Assembly: GCA_003168295.1 (NCBI GenBank)
Contig: PMST01000329.1
Location: forward strand, 1 to 20,752
Origin: Actinomycetota bacterium
GTDB taxonomy: Bacteria > Actinomycetota > Actinomycetes > Streptosporangiales > Streptosporangiaceae
Length of the DNA: 20,752 bases
Reading direction: 5' to 3'
Positions 7,087 through 14,334 of this stretch are shown piece after piece. Made by a program: the position numbers and the translations under genes. The notes below the pieces were generated by a model. It made no database searches. It saw only the letters and a program-made list of their open reading frames with translations, and was not told the DNA's origin. How positions within the stretch are numbered: the stretch's first letter is position 1; every line of letters begins with the position of its first letter.

Positions 7087-7093
7087 TACGGTA
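7082..7093. promoter_or_regulatory. Perfect 12-bp palindrome before the hydrolase
   Basis: TACCGTACGGTA is a perfect inverted repeat overlapping the end of the 18-bp array. It sits about 86 bases before the hydrolase ATG, a position suited to an operator. The cognate regulator is unknown. Confidence 0.35.
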
Positions 7094-7178
7094 GGGTAGC
7101 GGTGTTGGCCGAGCGCCCGCTTTGGTGCAAGCAGGCTGGCCGGCTCAGCCCTCGGATCTAGCCTCTGGGAGGGTTCCG

Positions 7179-7994
7179 ATGACAGCAGTTACGTCGGCCG
7201 CGCCAGTCAGGGACGAGCAGCTAAGCATCAGGGGGCTGCGGATCCATGCGCAGATCCGCGGAGAAGGCGAGCCGCTGCTGCTCTTCTCCGGCATCTGGGG
7301 CGAAGTGGGCTTGTGGGAACGACTGCTTCCCCATCTGGACGGATTTCGCACGATCGCCTTCGACCCGCCGGGCATCGGCCGGTCGCAGATGCCGGCCTTC
7401 CCGCTGACGATGTGGGCACTGGCCCGCTTCGGCACTGCGGTACTCGACGAACTCGGCATAGAGTCCGCCCACGTGCTCGGCGCTTCGTTCGGTGGCGCGG
7501 TCGCACAGCAGATGGCGTTCTCGTACCCCAGCCGGGTTCGCCGGCTGGTGCTGGCGTCGACTTCCTTCGGTGGTTTCGCCCTGCCCGGCAGCCCGAAGGC
7601 TCTCTGGCACTTCATCCACCCGCGCAGCTATCATCCTGAACGTCTGGAACGGGTGGCCGGTGCCATGTTCGGCGGGCGGCTGCGCACCGAGCCGGAGCTT
7701 GTCCGCTCGCTGCATATCCGGCGGCCGGCGGAGCCCCTGGCTGCTTTGTACCGGATGGCTCCGCTTTTCGGCTGGACGAGCCTGCCGTGGCTGTGGGCCA
7801 TCGGCCATCCCGCACTGGTCATCGCCGGCGATGACGATCCCGTCACGCCGCTGGTGAATCACCGGATCATCGCCTCGCTGATGCCGCGGGCAAAGCTGCA
7901 TACGGTACGGGGCGGGGGGCACCTAGTCCTGCTTGATAGCGCTCAACAAATCGGGCCGTTGATCGCCAGCTTCCTCCTGGACGATCGCGCCTAG
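7179..7994 (+). CDS. Alpha/beta hydrolase, intracellular PHA depolymerase (PhaZ)-like
   Basis: A 271-residue alpha/beta hydrolase. The nucleophile elbow is GASFGG with S103, the acid lies in AGDDDPVTP (218-220), and the catalytic His is H248 in GGGHLVLL. The order and spacing of LLLFSGIWG, IAFDPPGIGRSQ, GGAVAQQMAFSYPSRVRRLV, PGSPKALWHF, FGWTSLPWLW and LVIAGDDDPVTPLVN closely follow intracellular medium-chain polyhydroxyalkanoate depolymerases of the Pseudomonas PhaZ type, as recalled. These release hydroxy acids from storage granules. Sequence alone cannot exclude another ester substrate. The ATG at 7179 has GGAGGG six bases upstream. An in-frame upstream start near 7122 has no ribosome site. 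Thiolase and C4-CoA genes nearby fit PHA metabolism. Confidence 0.85.
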   Translation: MTAVTSAAPVRDEQLSIRGLRIHAQIRGEGEPLLLFSGIWGEVGLWERLLPHLDGFRTIAFDPPGIGRSQMPAFPLTMWALARFGTAVLDELGIESAHVLGASFGGAVAQQMAFSYPSRVRRLVLASTSFGGFALPGSPKALWHFIHPRSYHPERLERVAGAMFGGRLRTEPELVRSLHIRRPAEPLAALYRMAPLFGWTSLPWLWAIGHPALVIAGDDDPVTPLVNHRIIASLMPRAKLHTVRGGGHLVLLDSAQQIGPLIASFLLDDRA

Positions 7995-8117
7995 AAGCCT
8001 GAAGGACGCGATGTTCAAGCGGCCAGCCAGCTGTTCCGGCATGGCGATGACCATACCGGCCGTGTCGTCCGGGCTTGCTCCCAGGTGACGGGCCGGCCCG
8101 GAGCACGACGAACGCCT

Positions 8118-8348
8118 GGGGCTAGGCGGCGCGCCGGCCGTGGTGATCAGGACCGGCCGGGTCAGCGGGCCGGCCTCGGGCGCGTTCAGGATTCTGCTCA
8201 CCATGGTCGGGGCCGCGTTGAGGTGGGTGACGTGGTGCTCGCGCAGCTGCTGCCAGATCGCGTCGCCGCGGACCTGGCGCAGGCACACGTGCGTGCCTGC
8301 GATGGCCGTCAACGACCATGGAGTACACCAGCCGTTGCAATGGAACAT
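8118..8348 (-). pseudogene. AMP-dependent acyl-CoA synthetase fragment
   Basis: The reverse strand reads MFHCNGWCTPWSLTAIAGTH, VCLRQVRGDAIWQQLREH, HVTHLNAAPTMVSRIL, then ITTAGAPPSP. This is the central block of medium/long-chain fatty acyl-CoA synthetases of the ANL superfamily, where a PMFHCNGW motif is normal. The AMP-binding loop upstream and the YGLTE motif downstream are both missing, and similarity is lost after APPSP. About 77 of 500-plus residues remain. It lies in the same direction as the thiolase, suggesting a former fatty-acid degradation operon. Confidence 0.75.
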
Positions 8349-8386
8349 TGCTGGCCACTGTCTTTCCCTTTCTGGCTTCTGCTGGT

Positions 8387-8417
8387 AACCGGGCCTGGTC
8401 CTGGGCCGCGCCCGGTT
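8387..8417 (-). terminator. Terminator hairpin after the thiolase
   Basis: AACCGGGC (8387-8394) and GCCCGGTT (8410-8417) are perfect eight-base inverted repeats with a 15-base loop. The hairpin begins ten bases past the thiolase stop. Confidence 0.5.
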
Positions 8418-8426
8418 GTAAATGGG

Positions 8427-9608
8427 TTAGACGCGTTCGAAGATCGCGGCGATGCCCTGGCCGCCGCCGATGCACATCGTGACGAGCGCGTACTTGCCGC
8501 CGGTGCGCTTGAGCTCGTACAGCGACTTGACGGTCAAGATGGCCCCGGTGGCGGCGACGGGGTGCCCGAGGGAGATGCCGCTGCCGTTCGGGTTGGTGCG
8601 CTCGGGCGGCAGGCCCAGTTCCCTGATCACCGCCAGCGCCTGGGCGGCGAAGGCCTCGTTCACCTCGAACACGTCGATCTCGTCGAGCTTGATCCCGGTG
8701 CGGTCCAGCACGGTGCGGACCGCCGGCACCGGGCCGATGCCCATGATCCGCGGCTCGACGCCCGCGTGGGCGTACCCGATCAGCTTGCCCATCGGGGCGC
8801 GGCCGCTGGCCCGGACGAACGACTCCGACGCGAGCACCACGGCCGCGGCGGCGTCGTTGATGCCGCCCGCGTTGCCCGCGGTGACCGTGCCGTCCTTGGC
8901 GAACGCGGGCCGCAGCTTGGCCATGTCCGCCAGGCTGACCTCGGCCCGCACGTGCTCGTCGGTGTCGACGACGGTGACCTGGCCCCGCTTGCCCGGGATC
9001 TGGACCGGCAGGATCTGCTCGGTGAAATAGCCCGCCGCCTGCGCGGCGGCGGCCCGGCGGTGGCTCTCCGCGGCCAGCGCGTCCTGGTCGGCCCGGGACA
9101 CCTCAAAGTCGGCGGCGACGTTCTCCGCCGTCACGCCCATGTGGCACCCGTCGAACGGGCAGGACAGCGCGCCGACTAGCGCGTCGACGGCGGCGCCGTC
9201 GCCCATCCGCTGGCCCCAGCGCATGCCCGGCAGCCAGTACGGGGCGCGGCTCATCGACTCGGCACCGCCGGCCACCGCGACCTGGCAGTCACCCAGCATG
9301 ATGGCCTGCGCGGCGGACACGATGGCCTGCAGCCCGCTGCCGCACAGCCGGTTCACCGTCAGCGCCGGCGTCTCGACCGGCAGGCCGCCGTTGACGGCCG
9401 CCACCCGGGACAGGTACATGTCCCGCAGCTCGGTGTGCAGCACGTTGCCGAACACCACATGGCCCACCTGAGCCGGGTCCACGCCCGACCGGCTGACCGC
9501 CTCGCGCACCACCTTCGCGGCCAGATCACAGGGCGGGACGGAGGCCAGGCCACCGCCGAACTTGCCGATCGGGGTCCTGACACCAGACAGAACAAATACG
9601 TCTTCCAT
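8427..9608 (-). CDS. Acetyl-CoA C-acyltransferase (thiolase)
   Basis: A complete 393-residue thiolase. The nucleophile is C89 (NRLCGSGLQA). The NEAFAAQ motif is followed by H349 in GHPVAATGA and the second active-site Cys, C379, in CIGGGQG. The AGGAESMS motif is present. Thiolases condense two acetyl-CoA to acetoacetyl-CoA, or cleave 3-ketoacyl-CoA. Length and GSG/GHP context fit the biosynthetic or AtoB/PhaA-like class, but degradative FadA-type use cannot be excluded. The start is ATG 9608, with GAGGA about seven bases upstream, giving MEDVFVLSGVRTPIG as typical. The frame stays open further upstream, but longer starts add an acidic non-homologous tail. Acetoacetyl-CoA would feed PHA or ethylmalonyl-CoA metabolism alongside ccr. 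Confidence 0.93.
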   Translation of the reverse strand: MEDVFVLSGVRTPIGKFGGGLASVPPCDLAAKVVREAVSRSGVDPAQVGHVVFGNVLHTELRDMYLSRVAAVNGGLPVETPALTVNRLCGSGLQAIVSAAQAIMLGDCQVAVAGGAESMSRAPYWLPGMRWGQRMGDGAAVDALVGALSCPFDGCHMGVTAENVAADFEVSRADQDALAAESHRRAAAAQAAGYFTEQILPVQIPGKRGQVTVVDTDEHVRAEVSLADMAKLRPAFAKDGTVTAGNAGGINDAAAAVVLASESFVRASGRAPMGKLIGYAHAGVEPRIMGIGPVPAVRTVLDRTGIKLDEIDVFEVNEAFAAQALAVIRELGLPPERTNPNGSGISLGHPVAATGAILTVKSLYELKRTGGKYALVTMCIGGGQGIAAIFERV

Positions 9609-9798
9609 TGTTTCTTCCTCTTCCATGTCCCAGACCGCCGGTGACGGTCCAGATCTATCGTGCTGCCCGTGCGATGGCCTGCTGCCACGGTGAACAGGCA
9701 CGGCGGCCGCGGCTTGATCGCCGCGAGACGGTCTCCTTAGCACTTCTGATCTGACGCCCCGCAATACGGACGTTACAGAGGTGTGATCCGGCGGGAAC

Positions 9799-9812
9799 GG
9801 GCCATATGTCCC
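9799..9812. promoter_or_regulatory. DosR/DevR-like palindrome
   Basis: GGGCCATATGTCCC matches 11 of 14 DosR core positions and is a palindrome with one mismatched pair. Its centre is 21 bases from the next box. Confidence 0.5.
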
Positions 9813-9819
9813 GGCCTTA

Positions 9820-9833
9820 GGGCCTTAGGTCCT
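9820..9833. promoter_or_regulatory. DosR/DevR-like box
   Basis: GGGCCTTAGGTCCT matches 11 of 14 DosR core positions. It pairs with the box at 9799-9812. Confidence 0.5.
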
Positions 9834-9911
9834 TTTCGACGGGGCCATCCGAACCTTGGCCGGTGCCAGGACGCACCATCCCTGGGCATGGGCCGTTCGA
9901 GCGGCCTGTTC

Positions 9912-9925
9912 GGGACCAAGGTCCG
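9912..9925. promoter_or_regulatory. DosR/DevR-like box upstream of the chimeric gene
   Basis: GGGACCAAGGTCCG, preceded by TTC, matches 11 of 14 core positions plus the TTC flank of the consensus. Its GGGACCAAGGTCC is identical to the box at 20661-20674, which supports recognition by the same regulator. It is about 127 bases before the TTG start. Confidence 0.6.
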
Positions 9926-10019
9926 TAGCCCGGCACAGGTGGGCCACCTAGCGTGGACGTGACGCAGAGGGTTGCGTAACGGTCGGTGCGGACGCTGATT
10001 ACCGTGACCCCTATTTCGT

Positions 10020-10051
10020 TCTCAGGAAGCCTGATTCTCAGGAAGCCTGAT
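10020..10051. repeat. 16-bp tandem duplication at the chimera start
   Basis: TCTCAGGAAGCCTGAT occurs twice head to tail (10020-10035, 10036-10051). Each copy includes AGGA, so the duplication copies the likely ribosome-binding site of the TTG at 10052. Confidence 0.9.
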
Positions 10052-11206
10052 TTGAGCGTGACGCAGGAAGCGGGCAGCGTGTACACCCTGCTGGCCGACG
10101 GGACCACGGTCGAGATCCGCCCGGCCGCTCCGGCCGACTCCGACGCGGACGAGCTGATCCACTCCATCCGGTCAGCACCATTGCTGCTCGGCTACCGTGG
10201 CGCCGCCGCGGCGGACCTCGACGCGCTGATCGAGCTGGACGGGACGCCGGACAAGTCCCGGCTGGGTGCCAACGCGACCGTCGGCGTGTCGATGGCCGCG
10301 GCGCGAGCGGTCGCGGTCGCGGCCGGCCTGCCGCTGTGGCAATCGCTGGCTCCCGCCGGTGTGACCCCGAGCCTGCCGGTGCCGCATTTCAACGTGGTCA
10401 ACGGCGGGGTGCACGCGCCGAACCGGCTCGACTTCCAGGAGTTCATGCTCGCCCCGCTCGGCGCGCCCACCGTCGCCGAGGCGGTCCGGGCCGGCGCCGA
10501 GGTCTACGCGGCGCTCCGTGGTGAGCTGACCGGGCTCGCGCTGAGCACCGGGCTCGGTGACGAAGGCGGTTTCGCGCCCGAGATCGATTCGCCCGAGGAA
10601 GTGCTCGCGCTGCTGGTGACCGCGATCGAGGCGGCCGGCTACCAGACCGGGCGGAACGGCATCGCGATCGCCCTGGACCCCGCATCCAGCGAGTTCTACT
10701 CCGGCGGGGCGTATCACGTGGCGGGCCAGGCGCTGTCAAGCGACGAGATGATCGAGCGTTACGCGGAGATGACCGTGCGGTTCCCGGTGTGGAGCATCGA
10801 GGACGGCCTGGCCGAATCGGACTGGGACGGCTGGGAGCGCCTCATCGCCCGGCTCGGCGACCGGACCCAGATAGTCGGCGACGACCTCCTGGTCACCAAC
10901 CCGGCCATCATCCGCGAGGCGATCGAGCGCAAGGCCGCGAACGCCGCGCTGATCAAGCTGAACCAGATCGGCACCGTGACCGAGACGCTCGAAGCGATGC
11001 GGCTCTGCCGCGAGGCGGGCTGGGCGCAGATGGTCTCGCACCGGTCCGGCGAGACCGAGGACAGCTTCATCGCGGACCTCGCCGTGGCCAGCGGCTGCGG
11101 CCAGATCAAGAGCGGCGCCCCGGCCCGGGGCGAGCGCACCGCCAAGTACAACCGGCTGATCGAGATCGAGGCCGTCGCGCCCCTGCCCTACGGCCCGGCC
11201 GGCTGA
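10052..11206 (+). CDS. Chimeric gene: acyl-CoA synthetase/GNAT pieces fused to N-terminally truncated enolase
   Basis: Residues 60-384 are an enolase: ELDGTPDKSRLGAN, H121, E130 (DFQEF), E171 (GDEGGFAP), D209, E250 (SIEDGLAE), D277 (GDDLLVTNP), K302 (IKLNQIGT), H330-R331-S332 and K353. All barrel metal and catalytic residues are present. The first 80 or so residues of a normal enolase, including the GASTG loop that closes on substrate, are missing. In their place, residues 1-32 read YTLLADGTTVEIRPAAPADS, the start of GNAT domains fused to NDP-forming acyl-CoA synthetases. Residues 33-58 (DELIHSIRSAPLLLGYRG) match the ATP-grasp domain of those same proteins. The TTG at 10052 is chosen for its AGGA and homology; GTG 10058 and GTG 9986 are alternatives. 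Enolase activity without the N-terminal loop is doubtful. Confidence 0.8.
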   Translation: MSVTQEAGSVYTLLADGTTVEIRPAAPADSDADELIHSIRSAPLLLGYRGAAAADLDALIELDGTPDKSRLGANATVGVSMAAARAVAVAAGLPLWQSLAPAGVTPSLPVPHFNVVNGGVHAPNRLDFQEFMLAPLGAPTVAEAVRAGAEVYAALRGELTGLALSTGLGDEGGFAPEIDSPEEVLALLVTAIEAAGYQTGRNGIAIALDPASSEFYSGGAYHVAGQALSSDEMIERYAEMTVRFPVWSIEDGLAESDWDGWERLIARLGDRTQIVGDDLLVTNPAIIREAIERKAANAALIKLNQIGTVTETLEAMRLCREAGWAQMVSHRSGETEDSFIADLAVASGCGQIKSGAPARGERTAKYNRLIEIEAVAPLPYGPAG

Positions 11207-11231
11207 CCCCGGCACCGGAACCCGGGACCGA

Positions 11232-11257
11232 TGTCTCTGGCGGCTGTCTCTGGCGGC
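11232..11257. repeat. 13-bp tandem duplication downstream of the chimera
   Basis: TGTCTCTGGCGGC occurs twice head to tail (11232-11244, 11245-11257), 26 bases after the stop. It is the third short tandem duplication in the window. Confidence 0.85.
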
Positions 11258-11476
11258 AAGGCCAGATAGTTAGCCTGGCCGCTATTAAGTACGCAGCCGA
11301 CAGCGTAAGGTCAAACAGGACTAGCTATACGCAAATGACCTGCGCGGGCTAAATAAGAGGCGCAGGGGTCACGCTGCCCCGGATCCGGTGGCGGCGCGGC
11401 CCCATAATGACCGGATCGGGAAGCAGCGTTCTGCTATGTCCCAGCTGTCCGTGGCGTCAGCCGAGGGATGCCCGCA

Positions 11477-12958
11477 GTGAATCACCACGGATACGGGGCG
11501 ATGGCGGTGCCTGAGGCCACCTTCCCGGTGCGGTGGACCGGGCGGCAGGCTCAGGTGGTGCTGCCGGAGCATATCGATGTGTCGAACGCCGGGCAGATCC
11601 GCGAGGAGTTGCTGGCGGTCATCAACCAGGGCGCCGAGGCGCTGATCGCGGACATGACCGCGACGGTCTCCTGCGATCACGCGGGCGCCGACGCGGTGGC
11701 GCGGGCATACCAGCGGGCCGTGGTCAGCCGCACGGAGCTGCGGCTGGTCGTCACCAGCGGAGTCGTGCTGCGGATGCTGGGAATGACCGGCGTCGGTCGC
11801 CTGGTGCCTGCCTATCCCTCGGTCGAGGCAGCCTTGGCCGCGCGGTCACCCACCGCGCTCACCTCGGCGGATACGAACAAGACCGACGGTATCCGGCGCC
11901 CGCGCCTGGTCGGCGTCTCCCCGGATCGAAGCGTCACGGCGGCGGAGCGGACTGGTTCCGGAGCCGACGTCGGCGTGGAGGTCGCGCTGCTGGACCGCGA
12001 CGGCGTGATCGCCTGGGTCAATCAGGCGTGGCGGGCTTTCGCGGCCGCCAACGGGGGTGATCCGGCCCGCACCAGCGTCGGCGAGTCGTACCTGCAGGCC
12101 TGCGCCGCCGCCGGGGACGACCCGGTGGCGGCCGAAGTCGCGGCCGCCATCCGCACCGCTCTGGCCGGAGATTTGCCGGCCCCGCTGACGATCGAGGTAC
12201 CCTGTCACAACCCAGCCACCGAACGCTGGTTCGACGTGCTGATCTCCTCTCGCTTTGCTGACGACGGCCGGCGGATGGGAGCGACGGTTACGCTGTCGCT
12301 GGCCAGATCACGACCCCAGCTCCGGGCGGCCAGCTCTGCCCCCGGGTCGAGGCGGGCCCGCGGCCCGGGTCCGGCTACCGGGGCGGCCGCCGTGACCCAG
12401 GGCCTGCTGTGGAAGATGATCGACGCCTTCGACGACGGGGTCGCGCTGGCCGACGGTGACGGCACGCTCGTGCTCGCCAACACCAGGCTTGGGGAAATGT
12501 TCGGCTACCCCTACACCGAACTGGCCGGCTGCCCGGTGGAGCGCCTGATCCCCGCCCACCTGCAGTTGGCTCACCGCGGACACCTGGCGGCTTACGCCAT
12601 GGCCCCCCGGATCCGGCCGATGGGCGCCGGGGCCCGGCTGACCGGGCTGCGTAAAGACGGGACCACCTTCCCGGCCGAGATCAGCTTGCGCCCGGTGCCG
12701 ACCGCCACCGGCCGTTTCACTCTCGCCGTGGTCCGGGACATCATGGCAGGCCGCTGCCTAGCCGACCAGCAGGCGCAGCCCACCCAGGAACTCCTCGACC
12801 GGATCGTCACCGCCCTGCACCAGGTCGGAATCGGCCTGCAGACCGCTGCCGACCTGCCCCGCGACACGGTCACGCAGCGCATCGAAGAAGCCCTCGGCAC
12901 CCTCAACGACCTCATCAGCGACATCCGCGACACCGCCTTCGCCGACCTGAACCAGTAG
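11477..12958 (+). CDS. STAS-PAS-PAS signalling protein with histidine-less dimerisation helix
   Basis: The protein has about 493 residues. A STAS domain covers roughly 15-125 (LPEHIDVSNAGQIREELLAV), a first PAS-like domain 160-280 (ALLDRDGVIAWVNQAWRAFA), and a second PAS domain 310-430 (AFDDGVALADGDGTLVLANT, then LRKDGTTFPAEISLRPV). The C-terminus, LLDRIVTALHQVGIGLQ and LNDLISDIRDTAF, resembles the DevS-type HisKA_3 helical hairpin. The phospho-accepting His of LHDHVI is absent and no ATPase domain follows. The STAS site usually reads DSxG but here DHAG, so the usual phosphorylated Ser is also replaced. The ATG at 11468 abuts GAGGG too closely; GTG 11477 has nine-base spacing and is preferred. 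The neighbour is a GAF kinase with the same helix type, suggesting a partner or decoy. Confidence 0.8.
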   Translation: MNHHGYGAMAVPEATFPVRWTGRQAQVVLPEHIDVSNAGQIREELLAVINQGAEALIADMTATVSCDHAGADAVARAYQRAVVSRTELRLVVTSGVVLRMLGMTGVGRLVPAYPSVEAALAARSPTALTSADTNKTDGIRRPRLVGVSPDRSVTAAERTGSGADVGVEVALLDRDGVIAWVNQAWRAFAAANGGDPARTSVGESYLQACAAAGDDPVAAEVAAAIRTALAGDLPAPLTIEVPCHNPATERWFDVLISSRFADDGRRMGATVTLSLARSRPQLRAASSAPGSRRARGPGPATGAAAVTQGLLWKMIDAFDDGVALADGDGTLVLANTRLGEMFGYPYTELAGCPVERLIPAHLQLAHRGHLAAYAMAPRIRPMGAGARLTGLRKDGTTFPAEISLRPVPTATGRFTLAVVRDIMAGRCLADQQAQPTQELLDRIVTALHQVGIGLQTAADLPRDTVTQRIEEALGTLNDLISDIRDTAFADLNQ

Positions 12959-13086
12959 CCGCCGAACGCGCTGGCGGCCGTGAGGTTGTGCCGCACTCGC
13001 TAATGCCGTTAACTGGACCTGCGGCCTGACCCGGCCCGGACCCCGCCTTTACTCGCCGCTGTTCCTGATGAGTGCGAGAGAGGCCC

Positions 13087-14300
13087 ATGAGCGCGCGAAA
13101 CGTTGTCCGGGCGGATGCCGCCACGCCAGATAAGCATGGTCCGGCGCCGCCTACCTCAGGCGGCGGCGAATTCACCGAATCCGAGCAGTGCCGCCGGTGG
13201 ATGGACGCCTTCAGCGAGCTGCTGCCGTTGCTGCTGTCTGACGAGGCGCTGCTGTCCGGCGAGGCCGGGCCGCCGTACGCGCTGATCGCCCAGCACGCGG
13301 CGACCGCCGCGACAGCGGACTTCGCCGCGCTGGCCGTGCCCCACGGCGCGGACCAGGTCATCGTCGTCGGCGTCGCCGGCGAGCTCACCGCCGGGATGGC
13401 GAACCGGACCGCGTCGCTGGCCGGCTCGCTGACCGGGCAGGTGATCCTCACCGGGCAGCCCAGCCTGGTCACCGGCGACCGCCGTGCCGCGGCCGCCGCC
13501 GCGCTTGGCGCCGCGACCGGCCCGCTGATCGTCGTCCCGCTGGCCTCCGGCGAGCAGGTCCGCGGCGCGCTGCTGCTGGGCCGGCTGGCCACCAGACCGA
13601 GCTTCACCGAGACTGACCTGTACCTGGCCGTCAGCTTCGCCGGCCACGCGGCCGTGGCCATGGAACTGGCCCGGGCCCGCACCGACCAGCTCGCCTTGGC
13701 CCAGGTCGAAGACCACGACCGGATCGCAGGAGACCTGCACGACCATGTCATCTCCGAACTGTTCGCCCTCGGCATGACGCTGCAGGGCCACGCTGCCCGC
13801 GCCGACCCGGAAGCCGCGGCACGGATCAACGGCTACGTCGACACCCTCGATGAGATAATCAAGAAGATCCGGACCAGCATCTTCGGGCTCCACCGGTCCC
13901 GCCATGCCCCTACTGGCCTGCCCGCCCGGCTGCGGGAACTCATCGAAGAGCACACCCCCCAGCTCGGCTTCACGGCCGGCCTCCGTTTCGCCGGCCCGCA
14001 AGAGGAGGGCCCGGACGAGGCGCTGGCCCACGACATCCTCGCCGTCACCCGCGAGGCCCTGTCCAACTGCGCCCGCCACGCCCACGCCACCGCCGTCAGC
14101 ATTTCCCTGACGCGGCAGGACGGGCTTATCACCCTCCACGTCACCGACAATGGCCGCGGCCTGGGCACGCCCGCCCGTGCCAGCGGCCTGGCCAGCATGC
14201 GCCGCCGTGCCACCCGGCACGGCGGTGCCTTCATGCTCACTACCCCCGCCGACGGCGGCACCCGCCTGACCTGGACCGCCACATTCAGAAAAAAATCTAA
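13087..14300 (+). CDS. GAF-domain histidine kinase (DevS/NarL-partner type), 3' end on a slippery A7 tract
   Basis: A GAF domain spans about 60-195, followed by a HisKA_3 helix with H218 in AGDLHDHVISELFALGMTLQ. A HATPase_c domain follows with N327 (REALSNCARHA), the G1 box DNGRGLG (354-360) and the G2 region ASGLASMRRRATRHGG (365-380), ending GGTRLTWTATF at 400. This is a cytoplasmic DevS-like sensor kinase with one GAF domain instead of two; no membrane segment is seen. The reading frame does not stop here. It stays open to 15375 antisense to the next gene. A -1 shift on the A7 at 14289-14295 gives RKKI and TAA at 14298-14300, so I end the gene there. The ATG at 13087 follows GAGAGG; GTG 13072 is an alternative. 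No response regulator gene is in the window. Confidence 0.82.
14289..14300 (+). other. In-phase A-AAA-AAA heptamer with immediate -1 stop
   Basis: The kinase codons read AGA AAA AAA TCT, so the A7 run is exactly in the phase of the canonical -1 slippery heptamer. After a -1 slip the ribosome reads ATC TAA. It could be programmed frameshifting, transcriptional slippage, a recent indel or a sequencing error. Confidence 0.6.
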
Positions 14301-14324
14301 CCAGTTACCGAACGGGCCCTGGTT
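14299..14324. terminator. Hairpin between converging kinase and DHOD-like genes
   Basis: AACCAG (14299-14304) and CTGGTT (14319-14324) form a six-pair stem with a 14-base loop. It lies between the two convergent 3' ends, and the A7 tract beside it becomes a U-tract for the minus-strand transcript. It may terminate both directions, or stimulate slippage three bases upstream. Confidence 0.4.
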
Positions 14325-14334
14325 CCTCAGTCCG

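Larger units (their letters stand above)
6632..7178. other. Decayed intergenic region before the PhaZ-like hydrolase
   Basis: No intact gene. It contains a thiolase scrap (6724-6813, minus), a small AGGAG/CTCCT hairpin (7010-7023), an 18-bp triple repeat (7033-7086) and a 12-bp palindrome (7082-7093). The DNA from 6840 to 7090 is clearly less GC-rich than its surroundings. A reverse ORF across 6897-7130 would give GNKK repeats and one hydrophobic segment, but it has only a TTG start and no ribosome site, so I do not call it a gene. Confidence 0.55.
7995..8426. other. Decayed spacer between hydrolase and thiolase
   Basis: The converging ends of the hydrolase and thiolase are separated by 432 bases. 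These hold an acyl-CoA synthetase fragment (8118-8348, minus) and a hairpin (8387-8417). Nothing recognisable lies at 7995-8117. Confidence 0.6.
9609..10051. other. Divergent regulatory region between thiolase and chimeric enolase
   Basis: This roughly 440-base region holds three DosR-like boxes (9799-9812, 9820-9833, 9912-9925) and a 16-bp tandem duplication at the chimera start. The segment 9609-9798 shows nothing recognisable. An alternative in-frame GTG start for the downstream gene at 9986 lacks a ribosome site. Confidence 0.5.

Noticed and set aside
6897..7130. 77-codon minus-strand ORF with GNKK repeats and a hydrophobic segment
   Set aside because: Only a TTG start, no ribosome-binding site, and the repeats are explained by the DNA-level tandem array.
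11224..11237. DosR-like sequence GGGACCGATGTCTC after the chimera
   Set aside because: 10 of 14 only, overlaps a tandem duplication, and lies over 200 bases from the next start.
11260..11280. GGCCAG/CTGGCC hairpin after the chimera
   Set aside because: Six-pair stem with a nine-base loop and no U-tract; too weak to call a terminator.
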